From positions 1 through 38,202 of the IMG/VR virus record IMGVR_UViG_3300036832_000354: 38,202 nucleotides of DNA; one strand, given 5' to 3'. A program made the translations under genes and the position numbers. Shown piece after piece: positions 26,870 to 35,307 of the stretch. Origin of the DNA: a virus. The notes below the pieces were generated by a model that did no database searches, was not told where the DNA came from, and saw only the letters and a list, made by a program, of their open reading frames with translations. The stretch's first letter is position 1. The number at the start of each line of letters is the position of its first letter.

Positions 26870-29116
26870 ATGTCTGAGAGTGAGGACTTGCTATGGGCGT
26901 GGTGCCGGTACGGATGGCGCTACAGGAATATAGGCTCACTCCCGCGCCAGGATCAGGAGTGGTGTGCTGAGCGCGTCAAGTATGAAATGGGTGTTCTGCT
27001 TGAGCGCGGTCTAGCGGACTTCCTGTTGTTCACTAGCGACACAATACGCTGGGGCAAGGACCACGGCATTCCTTTCGGCCCAGGCCGTGGTTCTACCGCA
27101 GCGTCGGTCGTCGCGTACCTTCTGCGTATCACCGAGATCCCGCCATACAAATACAAGGGCATGCTCTTTGAGCGCTTCATTGACCTGACGCGCCCCGACC
27201 CGCCAGACATCGACGTCGACTGTAGCGATGAGGACCGCTGGCGAGTCTGGGAGTATCTTGAAGGCAAGTATGGCGCGGATAAGGTCGGCCACGTAGGCAA
27301 CTTTGTCAGGTACCGTGGCAAGAATTCTCTGCAGGATGTGACGAACGTCTATAACATCCCCATCTACGCACGGGAAGCTGTAGGCAATCTCCTGATCGAG
27401 CGGTCGGGTGGAGACTCCCGGTTTAGTAGCACGCTGGAAGATACGTTTGACCTCTTCCCAGAGGCTAGGAAAGTACGCGATGAGTACCCTGACATAGGCA
27501 AGTCCTGCCGTCTTGAAGGCGATGTCCGCGGCATGTCCGTCCACGCGGCGGGATTGGTGATAGCCAATAGCCCGCTTACCGACATCTGCGCCGTGTACGA
27601 GAGGGACGGCGTTAAGGTTATGTCGATTGATAAATACGATGTCGAGTACGCAGGTGCCCTAAAACTCGACTTCCTTGGCCTTGCGACTATGGGAATGATC
27701 GCCCGCTGCCTACGCCTGGCCGGAATAACCCTGGAGGATCTCTATGCGATTCCCGACACTGACCCTAACACAATCGAGGTATTCCGTACCGGAGATGTCA
27801 TTGGAGTTTTTCAGTTTGAGGGTCGAGCTACACGCCTCGTCAACCGAGATGTCCGTCCAGCTAACTTCATGCACATCGCTGACATCAATGCGCTATCGCG
27901 TCCTGGACCACTGTTTTCCGGCCAGACGGCTGCGTACGTGGACGTACGGCACGATCGTAGGAAGGCTGAGCGACTTCATCCCATCGTGGATGAAGTCACC
28001 ATGGACACTTACGGACAGATCATCTACCAAGAACAAATCCTCCGAATCCTGAAGGAAGTGGGCGGATTCGACTGGTTCTCAGTTAGCCAGATTCGCCGTA
28101 TCATCTCCAAGAAAATGGGCGAGGCCGCGTTCCAGATGTCGTATCAGCAGTTCGCTGACGGAGCCGAGAAGCTCCATGGTATCAACGCGGAACTGGCCGA
28201 CGAGATATGGCGTCGTCTTGTTACCTCCGGAACCTACTCCTTTAACATCGCCCATTCTATCTCATACGCGATGCTGGCGTTCTGGACAGCCTGGCTAAAG
28301 GCCAACTATCCCATCGAGTTCTACGCGGCATCCCTTCAGAAAGCAACCAGCGCTGACTCTCAGTTCCGGCTTATGCGCGATGCCCTGGCTCACTCGATCG
28401 ACGTTAAACCGCCATCTCTGGAACATTCCCGCGCCACCTGGCGTCCTGTCAAAGGAGTCGGCCTAGTCGCTGGATGGCAGCAGATCCCGAAGATAGGCGA
28501 GAAGACAGCTGACAAAATCGAGGCGCTCGCAGGTGACTATGGATTCGATGACTGGGTAGAACTCCGCGCCATACCAGGCATAGGCGACAAGACTGTGGCG
28601 CGGATGGAAGAATGGACGATGGCCCGCGACCCGTTCGGGCTGTACAGGACAGAGAAGCGCCTGGCCGCCGTCCGCCGGTTCCTGAAAGGCCAGGGCAAGG
28701 GCAGCGCTCCCCTCCCGACGCAAGATGGCGGTAGCCTCTCGGTAATGAAGGTGCCCCCGCGCCAGCCAGGTAAGTGGATTCCAGGTCCGCGCGTCGTCTA
28801 TATGGGAATGGTAGGCAAGGTTGAGTACAAGGACATCGTAGAAGACGAGCGATCCCGCAGCGGCAAGGAAGTGGAAGAGATCCTGAAGACGCTGAAGCGC
28901 CCGGACCTAGTGAAACGAGCCACACTTCACTGTTATGATGTTAGCGATGAAGAGGTATACGCACGAATCAATAGGTGGAAGTTCCCCCAGCTCCAGAAGC
29001 AGCTAGCCATGATTCGCCCGAACCGTGACGTTGTGGTTATCCTAGGCAATCGCATCGCCGGCTTTGGTACTCCTGTAACAGTAGAGCGCATATGGATTTT
29101 CGATCCCGACTCTTAG
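26870..29116 (+). CDS. dnaE: DNA polymerase III alpha, palm-to-C-terminal part
   Basis: ATG 26870 is 2 nt after the methyltransferase stop; the longer upstream extension overlaps it and looks like a shadow. The 748-residue product has GPGRGS (about 71-76), the palm Asp pair PDIDVD (about 111-116), the third catalytic Asp in KLDFLGL (about 264-270), the fingers region, HhH-like KTADKIEAL and IPGIGDKTVARM (about 550-585), and a C-terminal OB-like domain. All three catalytic Asp are present, so the polymerase should be active with the separate PHP subunit. Palm and PHP domains are normally one polypeptide in bacteria. Confidence 0.9.
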   Translation: MSESEDLLWAWCRYGWRYRNIGSLPRQDQEWCAERVKYEMGVLLERGLADFLLFTSDTIRWGKDHGIPFGPGRGSTAASVVAYLLRITEIPPYKYKGMLFERFIDLTRPDPPDIDVDCSDEDRWRVWEYLEGKYGADKVGHVGNFVRYRGKNSLQDVTNVYNIPIYAREAVGNLLIERSGGDSRFSSTLEDTFDLFPEARKVRDEYPDIGKSCRLEGDVRGMSVHAAGLVIANSPLTDICAVYERDGVKVMSIDKYDVEYAGALKLDFLGLATMGMIARCLRLAGITLEDLYAIPDTDPNTIEVFRTGDVIGVFQFEGRATRLVNRDVRPANFMHIADINALSRPGPLFSGQTAAYVDVRHDRRKAERLHPIVDEVTMDTYGQIIYQEQILRILKEVGGFDWFSVSQIRRIISKKMGEAAFQMSYQQFADGAEKLHGINAELADEIWRRLVTSGTYSFNIAHSISYAMLAFWTAWLKANYPIEFYAASLQKATSADSQFRLMRDALAHSIDVKPPSLEHSRATWRPVKGVGLVAGWQQIPKIGEKTADKIEALAGDYGFDDWVELRAIPGIGDKTVARMEEWTMARDPFGLYRTEKRLAAVRRFLKGQGKGSAPLPTQDGGSLSVMKVPPRQPGKWIPGPRVVYMGMVGKVEYKDIVEDERSRSGKEVEEILKTLKRPDLVKRATLHCYDVSDEEVYARINRWKFPQLQKQLAMIRPNRDVVVILGNRIAGFGTPVTVERIWIFDPDS

Positions 29117-29127
29117 CAAGGAGAAAC

Positions 29128-29349
29128 GTGGAAGATGTCGAGGAACTTATCACCGTCCGTAATGCGGACTCGATGAATACTGACTTCTTCAGGAAGCACA
29201 TGGAAGCTAGACACGGGGAAACTATTCTCCGGTTCAGGTATATGGACTGGGCCGATTCGGAATACCTGGAGAAATGCTGGCGCGCCTACCATAATGCTAT
29301 CCACCGCTTCGGACTCCAGAAGGACATGGATCATGACCACGGTAATTGA
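29128..29349 (+). CDS. Hypothetical protein (73 aa)
   Basis: GTG 29128 has a strong AAGGAG 5 nt upstream, better than an ATG 12 codons earlier that lies inside dnaE. The product is acidic at first (EDVEELITVRNADSMN), then basic and His-rich (FFRKHMEARHGETILRFRYMDW) with a HxxH-like end. Possibly DNA-binding; no family is recognised. It overlaps the next gene by 17 nt. Confidence 0.7.
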   Translation: MEDVEELITVRNADSMNTDFFRKHMEARHGETILRFRYMDWADSEYLEKCWRAYHNAIHRFGLQKDMDHDHGN

Positions 29350-29677
29350 GCAGTACCCCCTCGAACCGGACTGGGTGATGTTCGGCGTACAGCACCTGAA
29401 CGGCGTCGTCCTGCTAGCCAGCAAGGATCTGTCCCGCGCACAGCTAGAGACGGAAGTTGTCTACAAAGATGCTGCTAAATGGTACGATAGCATCAACGCC
29501 GACGATATGCGCATCGTCTACAGGGTCACCGCGGAACTGCGAGGGTACGTTAGAATTGAGGCACCCGACTATCCCACAGCTCTCCGTCGTCTTCTGGAAA
29601 TCTGGTCGCCGCCAGGGCGCATGCCAAGTATTGCCCTGCCGCCAGCGCCCGCCAGTACGGAGAGCGACGATACGTAA
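29333..29677 (+). CDS. Hypothetical protein (114 aa)
   Basis: ATG 29333 lies in the end of the previous gene. The product alternates beta-like stretches (WVMFGVQHLNGVVLLASKDLS, then RIVYRVTAELRGYVRIEAPDYP) and a short helix, ending in a Pro/Ala/Ser-rich tail. No family is recognised. It is the last rightward gene; the leftward structural genes begin 172 bp further on. Confidence 0.7.
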   Translation: MTTVIEQYPLEPDWVMFGVQHLNGVVLLASKDLSRAQLETEVVYKDAAKWYDSINADDMRIVYRVTAELRGYVRIEAPDYPTALRRLLEIWSPPGRMPSIALPPAPASTESDDT

Positions 29678-29849
29678 CGGAGCGTATAGCGGATGTACGG
29701 CCCGGAGAGCTACGGAGAGCGCCTGAACCGGCTGCCCGGCGGGATAGGGCGGAGATCGGCCGAAAACGAGCCGTAGGCCGCTTGTCGCCTCGTGCAGAAG
29801 GTATGGGGAACCGGCCCTCTCCGGACCCCGCGCGCCGGGGAGTCTGGCG
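29678..29849. other. Structured gap between convergent transcription units
   Basis: No gene is seen. CCGGAGAG (29702-29709) is perfectly complementary to CTCTCCGG (29817-29824), closing a 107-nt interior rich in GGC and GCC repeats, including CGGC/GCCG and AGGC/GCCT pairs. A perfect CCCCG/CGGGG hairpin (29826-29840) follows. It may be a bidirectional terminator or a structured RNA; neither is shown. Confidence 0.55.
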
Positions 29850-30467
29850 CTAGCCCGAGTATGACACCGGCGTCGGCACCAGTGGATCATATGGCTCCTG
29901 CCGGCGAATCATCTGGTCGTAGACGCCTCGCGTGGTCTTGTAGCCTGGCTTCTTCCAGACACCACGGAACGGCCGCCGATAGTAGCAGGGCCATGTGTAC
30001 GGCTTAGTCGCGGCAAATGCCATAATCAGCACCGCGCCATTGCGCATCCCTTCCTGGATCGAGTGCTCGAATTCAGCCTCAACTTCATCATCCTTGAACG
30101 GACGGCTTGTGTAGACAATGTCGTACGCCGACCACACAGGCATCTCGGCGCGAAAATCCATCTCCCGTGCATCGACTCCGAGACGGGTCGACTTCTCAAG
30201 GTAGTCACGGGAGATCTCAAAGCCGATCGCAGACAGCGAGTGATAATGCTCGGCGAGGTAGAGCTTTGTGCCTATGCCCGACCCCGCCTCGCAGAACTTG
30301 ACCACACGGAAGCCCGGCAGTAGCTGCCGGGCCACCGTTAGCATGTGATCGAACTCGTTGAGCTCTAGCGGCGACCACCGCCATATCTCAGGATCAGGCT
30401 CGGTCGTCTCCCGTTCGATGTCGACCTGCGCCAGCTCCATGTCCCAGAGCGCCTGCCTACTTAGCAT
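29850..30467 (-). CDS. SAM-dependent methyltransferase
   Basis: This 205-residue protein has VVKFCEAGSGIGTKLYLAEHY (about 55-75, motif I), IGFEISRDYLEKS (acidic strand-2 end), and YDIVYTSRPFKDDE (about 117-130). The class I methyltransferase fold is clear; the target is not. It lies at the 3' end of the leftward structural transcript, after the endolysin region, where phages often carry late accessory genes. Its start overlaps the end of the upstream small gene. Confidence 0.75.
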   Translation of the reverse strand: MLSRQALWDMELAQVDIERETTEPDPEIWRWSPLELNEFDHMLTVARQLLPGFRVVKFCEAGSGIGTKLYLAEHYHSLSAIGFEISRDYLEKSTRLGVDAREMDFRAEMPVWSAYDIVYTSRPFKDDEVEAEFEHSIQEGMRNGAVLIMAFAATKPYTWPCYYRRPFRGVWKKPGYKTTRGVYDQMIRRQEPYDPLVPTPVSYSG

Positions 30468-30648
30468 GGCTGTGGATATTTATCTTGGTGTGCTCGTCGA
30501 TTTTCGACAGCGGCACAAGAGCGAAGCATACAGGGCACATCCCTACCCGCAGTATCCCTTCCTGCTTGAGCACTGCGACAAGGAAGTTGTCCGCGGTGTC
30601 TTCCGCCACCTCGATGGATAGCTGGACCGGAACCTCGAACTTGATCAT
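30457..30648 (-). CDS. Small zinc-finger-like protein (63 aa)
   Basis: The product has a beta-rich start (FEVPVQLSIEVAED) and then MCPVCFALVPLSKIDEHTKINIHSH, a C-x2-C...H-x6-H zinc-finger arrangement. I prefer it to another overlapping leftward frame (30461-30676), which looks like a shadow. It overlaps both neighbours by a few bases. Confidence 0.7.
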   Translation of the reverse strand: MIKFEVPVQLSIEVAEDTADNFLVAVLKQEGILRVGMCPVCFALVPLSKIDEHTKINIHSHAK

Positions 30649-30986
30649 AACGCCCAGCTAACCATGACAGTGACACTAATGCCAGGATCTAGTGAAATGA
30701 TTGTGGCCCTGACAAACTGGAAGACGTGTTGTCCTTCAGTTCTGATGCCGGACCCAGTGATGACCACTCCAGGAGTGAACCAGTGCTCGCCGTCCATCGA
30801 GCCCTCGATCAGGATTTCGAGGTCAGTATCAGTAACCTCGATATTGGCTATCGAGAGCTGGAACGCAATCGTTTGGAATGACTGCGCTCCAGACATAACC
30901 TTCATATCAACCATGCCGCTTTCATTTGTTTCAGCGGCATTTTCGAGTAGGTACGCGCCCTTCAGGGACGGCGGCGCTGCCGGCAT
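30645..30986 (-). CDS. Hypothetical structural protein (113 aa)
   Basis: The protein is beta-rich (QSFQTIAFQLSIANIEVTDTDLEILIEGSMDGEHWFTPGVVITGSGIR) with almost no Cys, in the manner of small head-tail or tail accessory proteins. It sits next to the endolysin. A structural role is inferred from position and composition only. Confidence 0.65.
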   Translation of the reverse strand: MPAAPPSLKGAYLLENAAETNESGMVDMKVMSGAQSFQTIAFQLSIANIEVTDTDLEILIEGSMDGEHWFTPGVVITGSGIRTEGQHVFQFVRATIISLDPGISVTVMVSWAL

Positions 30987-30994
30987 TTCTCCTC

Positions 30995-31801
30995 CTATGT
31001 GATCGGCGCGGACCAGGTAGCGCCCCAGGTATCCGGGCCGACGAGCCCGTCAGCCGTCAGCCCCTTCTCGGACTGGAACTGACGGCAGACGTTGTCCGAC
31101 TGTGGGCCGAAGTCTCCATCGACCGAGATTGTCCAGCCGCGCCCGGACATCTGCGCTTGCCAGACCTGGACGTCGGGACAGGTGCTGTTGTGGGACTGGC
31201 CGAAGTAGTCGACATGGAGCGGAGGTGCCTTGGTGCCAGTTGACGGCGGCGGCGTCGATCCTCCGCCACCTCCATCGCCGCCACCTAGCATGTCCCGCGC
31301 CATGTCTAGGACATAGTCCATCGGGAACCCTGTCCCACAGTCGACGTGTCCGCCTCCCCACGACCCGAGGTCGACGTGCTGACAGACACCGCGCCCGGAC
31401 CCCTGCGCCTGCGAGGGGGTCAGCTTGGTGATCGGGATGCCGAACTTCCCGGCCTCTTCGGCAACCCACCGGGCCGTGTTGTTGAGCATGTTCGCGTGGC
31501 TGTTCTTCCACGTGTTCGTCGACCAGGACGCGAAGCCGCACAGCTCGGCCGACACCGCGACCGGATTAGCGTTGCCCTGCGTCCACGCCTTGTTGCCGCG
31601 TGTCACATACTCGCCGACCTTGCCGAGCTTGTCGTCGATACCGACTTGCGACGAGACGCCGGAACTACTGCTGGCGAAGAAGTTGCCTAGTGACTCGTAT
31701 GTCGTGGACCCTTCCGCCGTGTGTAGCACGATGAGGCGAACCGTCGCGCCGCCACGGCTGCTGTAGTTGGGCGATGGAATCCATACACGCTGAAGTCCCA
31801 T
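30995..31801 (-). CDS. Endolysin: amidase plus peptidoglycan-binding domain
   Basis: This 268-residue protein starts with an amidase_2-type catalytic domain (LIVLHTAEGSTTYESL, about 22-37, with zinc-ligand His; later AELCGFAS and GVCQHVDLGSWGGGHVDCG, about 135-155). A Gly/Ser/Pro linker (about 172-190) is followed by a peptidoglycan-binding domain (about 210-262) with DGDFGPQSDNVCRQFQSEKGLTADGLVGPDTW. It is an N-acetylmuramoyl-L-alanine amidase that lyses the host at the end of infection. No signal peptide is seen, so a holin or alternative route is needed; no holin is identified in the window. Confidence 0.88.
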   Translation of the reverse strand: MGLQRVWIPSPNYSSRGGATVRLIVLHTAEGSTTYESLGNFFASSSSGVSSQVGIDDKLGKVGEYVTRGNKAWTQGNANPVAVSAELCGFASWSTNTWKNSHANMLNNTARWVAEEAGKFGIPITKLTPSQAQGSGRGVCQHVDLGSWGGGHVDCGTGFPMDYVLDMARDMLGGGDGGGGGSTPPPSTGTKAPPLHVDYFGQSHNSTCPDVQVWQAQMSGRGWTISVDGDFGPQSDNVCRQFQSEKGLTADGLVGPDTWGATWSAPIT

Positions 31802-31803
31802 GC

Positions 31804-32007
31804 TTATTCATCCCCTTCCTTCTCGCGTGGTGTGTGTACCGGCGTGCGCGGATCGCCGGGCCGCATCGCCCAGCGCTCGTCCTGCTCTTCCACGGGCGGT
31901 TCCTCGCGCGGCGTGACCTGCTTCCGGTTGTTGTCGTCGAGGTCGTCCTTGATTGGCTTGAGCTTCTTCATCTTCTTCCCCTTGTTCTTTCCGTGATCTG
32001 GCTTCAT
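31804..32007 (-). CDS. Small charged protein (67 aa)
   Basis: A strongly charged, presumably disordered protein: Lys-rich first half (KPDHGKNKGKKMKKLKPIKDD), then acidic with Pro (REEPPVEEQDE). It lies between the endolysin and a minor tail protein gene. Function is unknown. It overlaps its upstream neighbour's stop codon. Confidence 0.65.
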   Translation of the reverse strand: MKPDHGKNKGKKMKKLKPIKDDLDDNNRKQVTPREEPPVEEQDERWAMRPGDPRTPVHTPREKEGDE

Positions 32008-33080
32008 CAGTTCGCCACCCTATCGTACGTAGCACTGATACATGTGATCGACGGAGCGCCGGAAATCGACGTCCATGAAGCCTGCATGCCGATCGTAGTC
32101 GCCGCCGCGACATTAACCTGTCCGGCAGCATACTGCTTCTGCGTCGCCTGAACAGCAGTAGCCGTCCCAGGATTGAATACTGCATGACTGATGATGAGCG
32201 ACCCGTAGTAGTTCACGCTGCCGTTCGCCGAGGCGATAAGCTCGCAAGTGAAGTGCCAGCTGAAGTGCGAGCCAGCAGCGATGTTGCCAGTATCCTGAAT
32301 AGGACCAAAGTCGAGTCCGAACGCAACCACCTTGAAGTTGAAGGGCCGGGGCGTGCCAGTCGCCTGCGCTCCGTTACCGCCTGCCTGAAGCCGGTAGGAT
32401 ACCGGCCCGAGCGCAGAGTCATTTCCGGGGATGGCGAATGGCGTAATAAGGTTCTCGTACGCCACATCATTCGCAGTACCACCGGATGCCGAAATCTGAT
32501 TCTTTGGGCCGATGTTCCGCCAGGTCGACCCGTCCCACCGTAGGAGGTAGCCAGTGTCATATTCTAGGCCGAGACGCGGATGCGGAGGCGACGGCCTAGC
32601 GCCCGAGTTCATAGCCACTACCGTGTGCCCGGAGAACTGTCGCTTGTCTGACAGGTTCGTAAGCGTACCGGCCGCGCGGGTTATCCACTGACAGACAGGG
32701 ATGTCCCATATGCCGGTCGAAGTCTGTACGATAGGCGGCGCAACAGGATTCGCTCCTGGTGAACCCTGGATGATGACTGGCGCCACAACCCCGGCCGACG
32801 AGTTCGCTGTCCGGTTCAGCCGTAGCACGAGAACGTCAACACGATCCTGCGTTGACGCAGCCGGAATCGCCGTGTCAACAACAGCGTCACACCACCAGAT
32901 CTGCCCCTTGATGATGACAGTCCCCGGCGTGATCTCGATGTTACGGCCGTTGAATGATGGCACCATGCTGCTGTTGCCGTCGATGCCATCCCATATTCCT
33001 GCGGCCGTGTGGAACTTCTCCCAGTCAGCTGTCGACGCGATCTGCGTATAAACACTTGGCCTAGCATCATAGGTAGCCAT
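32007..33080 (-). CDS. Minor tail protein
   Basis: This 357-residue protein is beta-rich, with a start typical of siphophage tail-fibre-like minor proteins (YDARPSVYTQIASTADWEKFHTAAGIWDGID) and a later LRWDGSTWRNIGP segment. Low Cys content and the position downstream of the tail-hub gene support a distal tail or receptor-contact role. The C-terminal half is Ala/Gly/Asn-rich beta structure. No exact family is named. Confidence 0.75.
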   Translation of the reverse strand: MATYDARPSVYTQIASTADWEKFHTAAGIWDGIDGNSSMVPSFNGRNIEITPGTVIIKGQIWWCDAVVDTAIPAASTQDRVDVLVLRLNRTANSSAGVVAPVIIQGSPGANPVAPPIVQTSTGIWDIPVCQWITRAAGTLTNLSDKRQFSGHTVVAMNSGARPSPPHPRLGLEYDTGYLLRWDGSTWRNIGPKNQISASGGTANDVAYENLITPFAIPGNDSALGPVSYRLQAGGNGAQATGTPRPFNFKVVAFGLDFGPIQDTGNIAAGSHFSWHFTCELIASANGSVNYYGSLIISHAVFNPGTATAVQATQKQYAAGQVNVAAATTIGMQASWTSISGAPSITCISATYDRVAN

Positions 33081-33085
33081 TTATT

Positions 33086-34375
33086 TCACTTACCCTTCGT
33101 GGCGAGAGCTTTCTCAAGAGTCTTAATCCGCGCCAGGAGCTGGCCTGTAGCAGTCTTCGGGTTTACTGACGGGTCCGTCGCATTCCCGATCACCGGCACG
33201 ACATTCATAATTGGCTGTTGTGTCGCATCACAGGTAAGCGTAGCCGAGGAAACAACATCCTGATAATAGACTTCAGGCGTGTTGTCAGTTGCAGCTCGCA
33301 CCGACACCGAAACGATATCGCCAACGGAGTAATCCCGTCCATATACCAGGAATGGCGACTCAGTCGCCGTGACGGCCATATTCGGCCCCATCGAGCCTGT
33401 ATACAACGCATTCCGCGCCGTCGTGTCTAGGTTGTCGGAATTTGACTCGGCAGTATCGTCAGTGTACTGCTCAACCTTAGTCCATGATGTACTCGGATTC
33501 GCCACCTCTATGAATGATGGCGACGAAGGATCTGCTGTTCCATCGTGCTTCAGCATCGGGGTAGCGCCCTGCACAAGAGCGTCCGTACACGTCGGGTCCG
33601 TCAGCGAGAAATTGATAGAAGTCAGATTGCCTAGGGATTCTGCGAACCATGCCGTTCCAGTCTTGTCGACTGGCATATAGACGTCGAACAGAAGACGGCT
33701 TCCATTCTGCGTAACGCGCACACCCATCTTCGAGTTCGTCTTGGCAATCATCGCGCGGATTACATCCATCAAGTTAAGACTCTGCCCTGAATGGAAATTG
33801 ACCGAGTATATTACCGCAGGGCCACGTCCCTGATCAGCAGCGATATCAAGCAGAGGATGTACCCGCGAAGAAATAGCATTTGGCCCCATGTTGCTGTTGA
33901 CGTAATACTTGATTGCCGTTTCAAGCGGAGCATTCACCACTACGGACGAACTATTGGCTAGCTGTCCAGACCAAGGCTTTGTCGGGTCCGGGTAAGCAAT
34001 TCGGTTCGCGACGATGGCAAGGTAATCCGCGCCAGACAGCGTTATGAACTGGCCTGATAGACCTCCGGCATTCCCGCCTGACGCACCAGGCAGCGAACTT
34101 GAATACGTCGGTTGTTCGCACTTTCCGCCGAAGGTGAATAGTCCGCGCCAGCCGATACGGACGATGAAATCCCCGGCGTGAATCTGATCCCATAGATCAT
34201 CAGTATACGGGACCATAACAGTATATGCGCCTACCGCGTTATGGTTGATAGTTGCGTCAATATTGACGAACTGAAGCATCCTCTGGCTGGCCAGGGTGCC
34301 GGGATCGAGCGTCTCAACCAAGGCAGTATATTCTGGCTGCGCGGGGGTATCAGTCGCGATCGGGGGAGTAGTCAT
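33086..34375 (-). CDS. Tail hub-type protein (ReqiPepy6 Gp37-like)
   Basis: I start at ATG 34375, which overlaps the upstream stop (ATGA on this strand); five codons upstream there is another start. The 429-residue protein has YTVMVPYTDDLWDQIHAGDFIVRIGWRGLFTFGGKCEQPTYSS near the N-terminus and ITLSGADYLAIVANRIAYPDP, then SDNLDTTARNAL in the C-terminal half. This matches the ReqiPepy6 Gp37-like siphovirus tail family, baseplate hub-like components. It sits between the distal tail protein and the minor tail protein. Confidence 0.78.
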   Translation of the reverse strand: MTTPPIATDTPAQPEYTALVETLDPGTLASQRMLQFVNIDATINHNAVGAYTVMVPYTDDLWDQIHAGDFIVRIGWRGLFTFGGKCEQPTYSSSLPGASGGNAGGLSGQFITLSGADYLAIVANRIAYPDPTKPWSGQLANSSSVVVNAPLETAIKYYVNSNMGPNAISSRVHPLLDIAADQGRGPAVIYSVNFHSGQSLNLMDVIRAMIAKTNSKMGVRVTQNGSRLLFDVYMPVDKTGTAWFAESLGNLTSINFSLTDPTCTDALVQGATPMLKHDGTADPSSPSFIEVANPSTSWTKVEQYTDDTAESNSDNLDTTARNALYTGSMGPNMAVTATESPFLVYGRDYSVGDIVSVSVRAATDNTPEVYYQDVVSSATLTCDATQQPIMNVVPVIGNATDPSVNPKTATGQLLARIKTLEKALATKGK

Positions 34376-35307
34376 CACGCCCTCGCCCACTTATCCCAGT
34401 ATTCAAGGGTCACTACCGTCGAGAGAGTCGCATCAGGAATACTGATGGTGACAATATTGTCCCCGGCGGTAAGGGGCCATAGGTCGCGCGGACCCGAGAA
34501 GACTAGTTCACTCCACAAATTGGCCTTTGTATTAGCATCGAACACGGCCTGATGCCCTCGCGCGGTATTCACCTGTACCCTCTGGCCATTGCTAACGGCC
34601 TTGTTGAGCGCCCATGCCCTGTTGTTCGTGACATTCTTGACCGTCGGAGTTCCCGGCCCATCGATGATCCAAGTTGGATATGAAGGCATATCTCCGTTGA
34701 TGGTAATAGTGATAGGGCCGCCGAGTGAATGGGCCGCATTAAGCTGAACCGGAAGTACTGGGAGGATTCCGGTGTAGTTCGTGAATGCGAATGGAATCGA
34801 TGTGACATCCTCGCCGCTCCAGAATGGATCAGGAGTCGAGAGCGCGAACGAGTACACGGTCATATCATTCACACCAACATCCGGAGTATTGAACCCTGAT
34901 GTCGTGTACGTGTAGATCTGCCTAGTCGTCCCGCTCGGCCGCTTGATCTTAAGCAGTCCCGGCTTAGGCGCTTCATTACGCCTGTTGTAGAATGCCCGCA
35001 CTATTCTATCAAGCAAGGTATAATAGTCATTCTCATTATCTGACGCGGGACGGGCCACAAGTATGGCAAGACCGATCGTTCCGGTCTGCGGAATGTAAAT
35101 GTTAGGGATTGCCGTGCCGTCAAGAAGCGGAATCTCCTGCATCATTACAGGCAGGCCTTCAATGCCGGCGATTGCCGAGCAGACATACCCGTTCGCCATA
35201 GTCCTATCAGAAAGGTCCCATACATGATCGTTAGCAGTCTTGCTGCCCGCAACATAGTCAGGATCGTAGTATGTGATCTTGAGTGGGTTTGGAGCTAGTG
35301 ACATCAA
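34375..35307 (-). CDS. Distal tail protein (Dit-like)
   Basis: This 310-residue protein follows the tape measure directly, the usual place of the distal tail protein in siphophages. Blocks such as PKITYYDPDYV, DRIVRAFYNRRNEAPKPGLLKIKRPSGTTRQIYTYTTSGF and GDMPSYPTWIIDGPG fit the phage-tail-protein family with a Dit/tail-hub role. The start overlaps the end of the tape-measure gene by 4 nt. Confidence 0.8.
   Translation of the reverse strand: MMSLAPNPLKITYYDPDYVAGSKTANDHVWDLSDRTMANGYVCSAIAGIEGLPVMMQEIPLLDGTAIPNIYIPQTGTIGLAILVARPASDNENDYYTLLDRIVRAFYNRRNEAPKPGLLKIKRPSGTTRQIYTYTTSGFNTPDVGVNDMTVYSFALSTPDPFWSGEDVTSIPFAFTNYTGILPVLPVQLNAAHSLGGPITITINGDMPSYPTWIIDGPGTPTVKNVTNNRAWALNKAVSNGQRVQVNTARGHQAVFDANTKANLWSELVFSGPRDLWPLTAGDNIVTISIPDATLSTVVTLEYWDKWARA

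Noticed and set aside
28449-28925. Leftward frame opposite dnaE
   Set aside because: Ser/Arg/Pro-rich shadow of the helix-hairpin-helix region of the polymerase.
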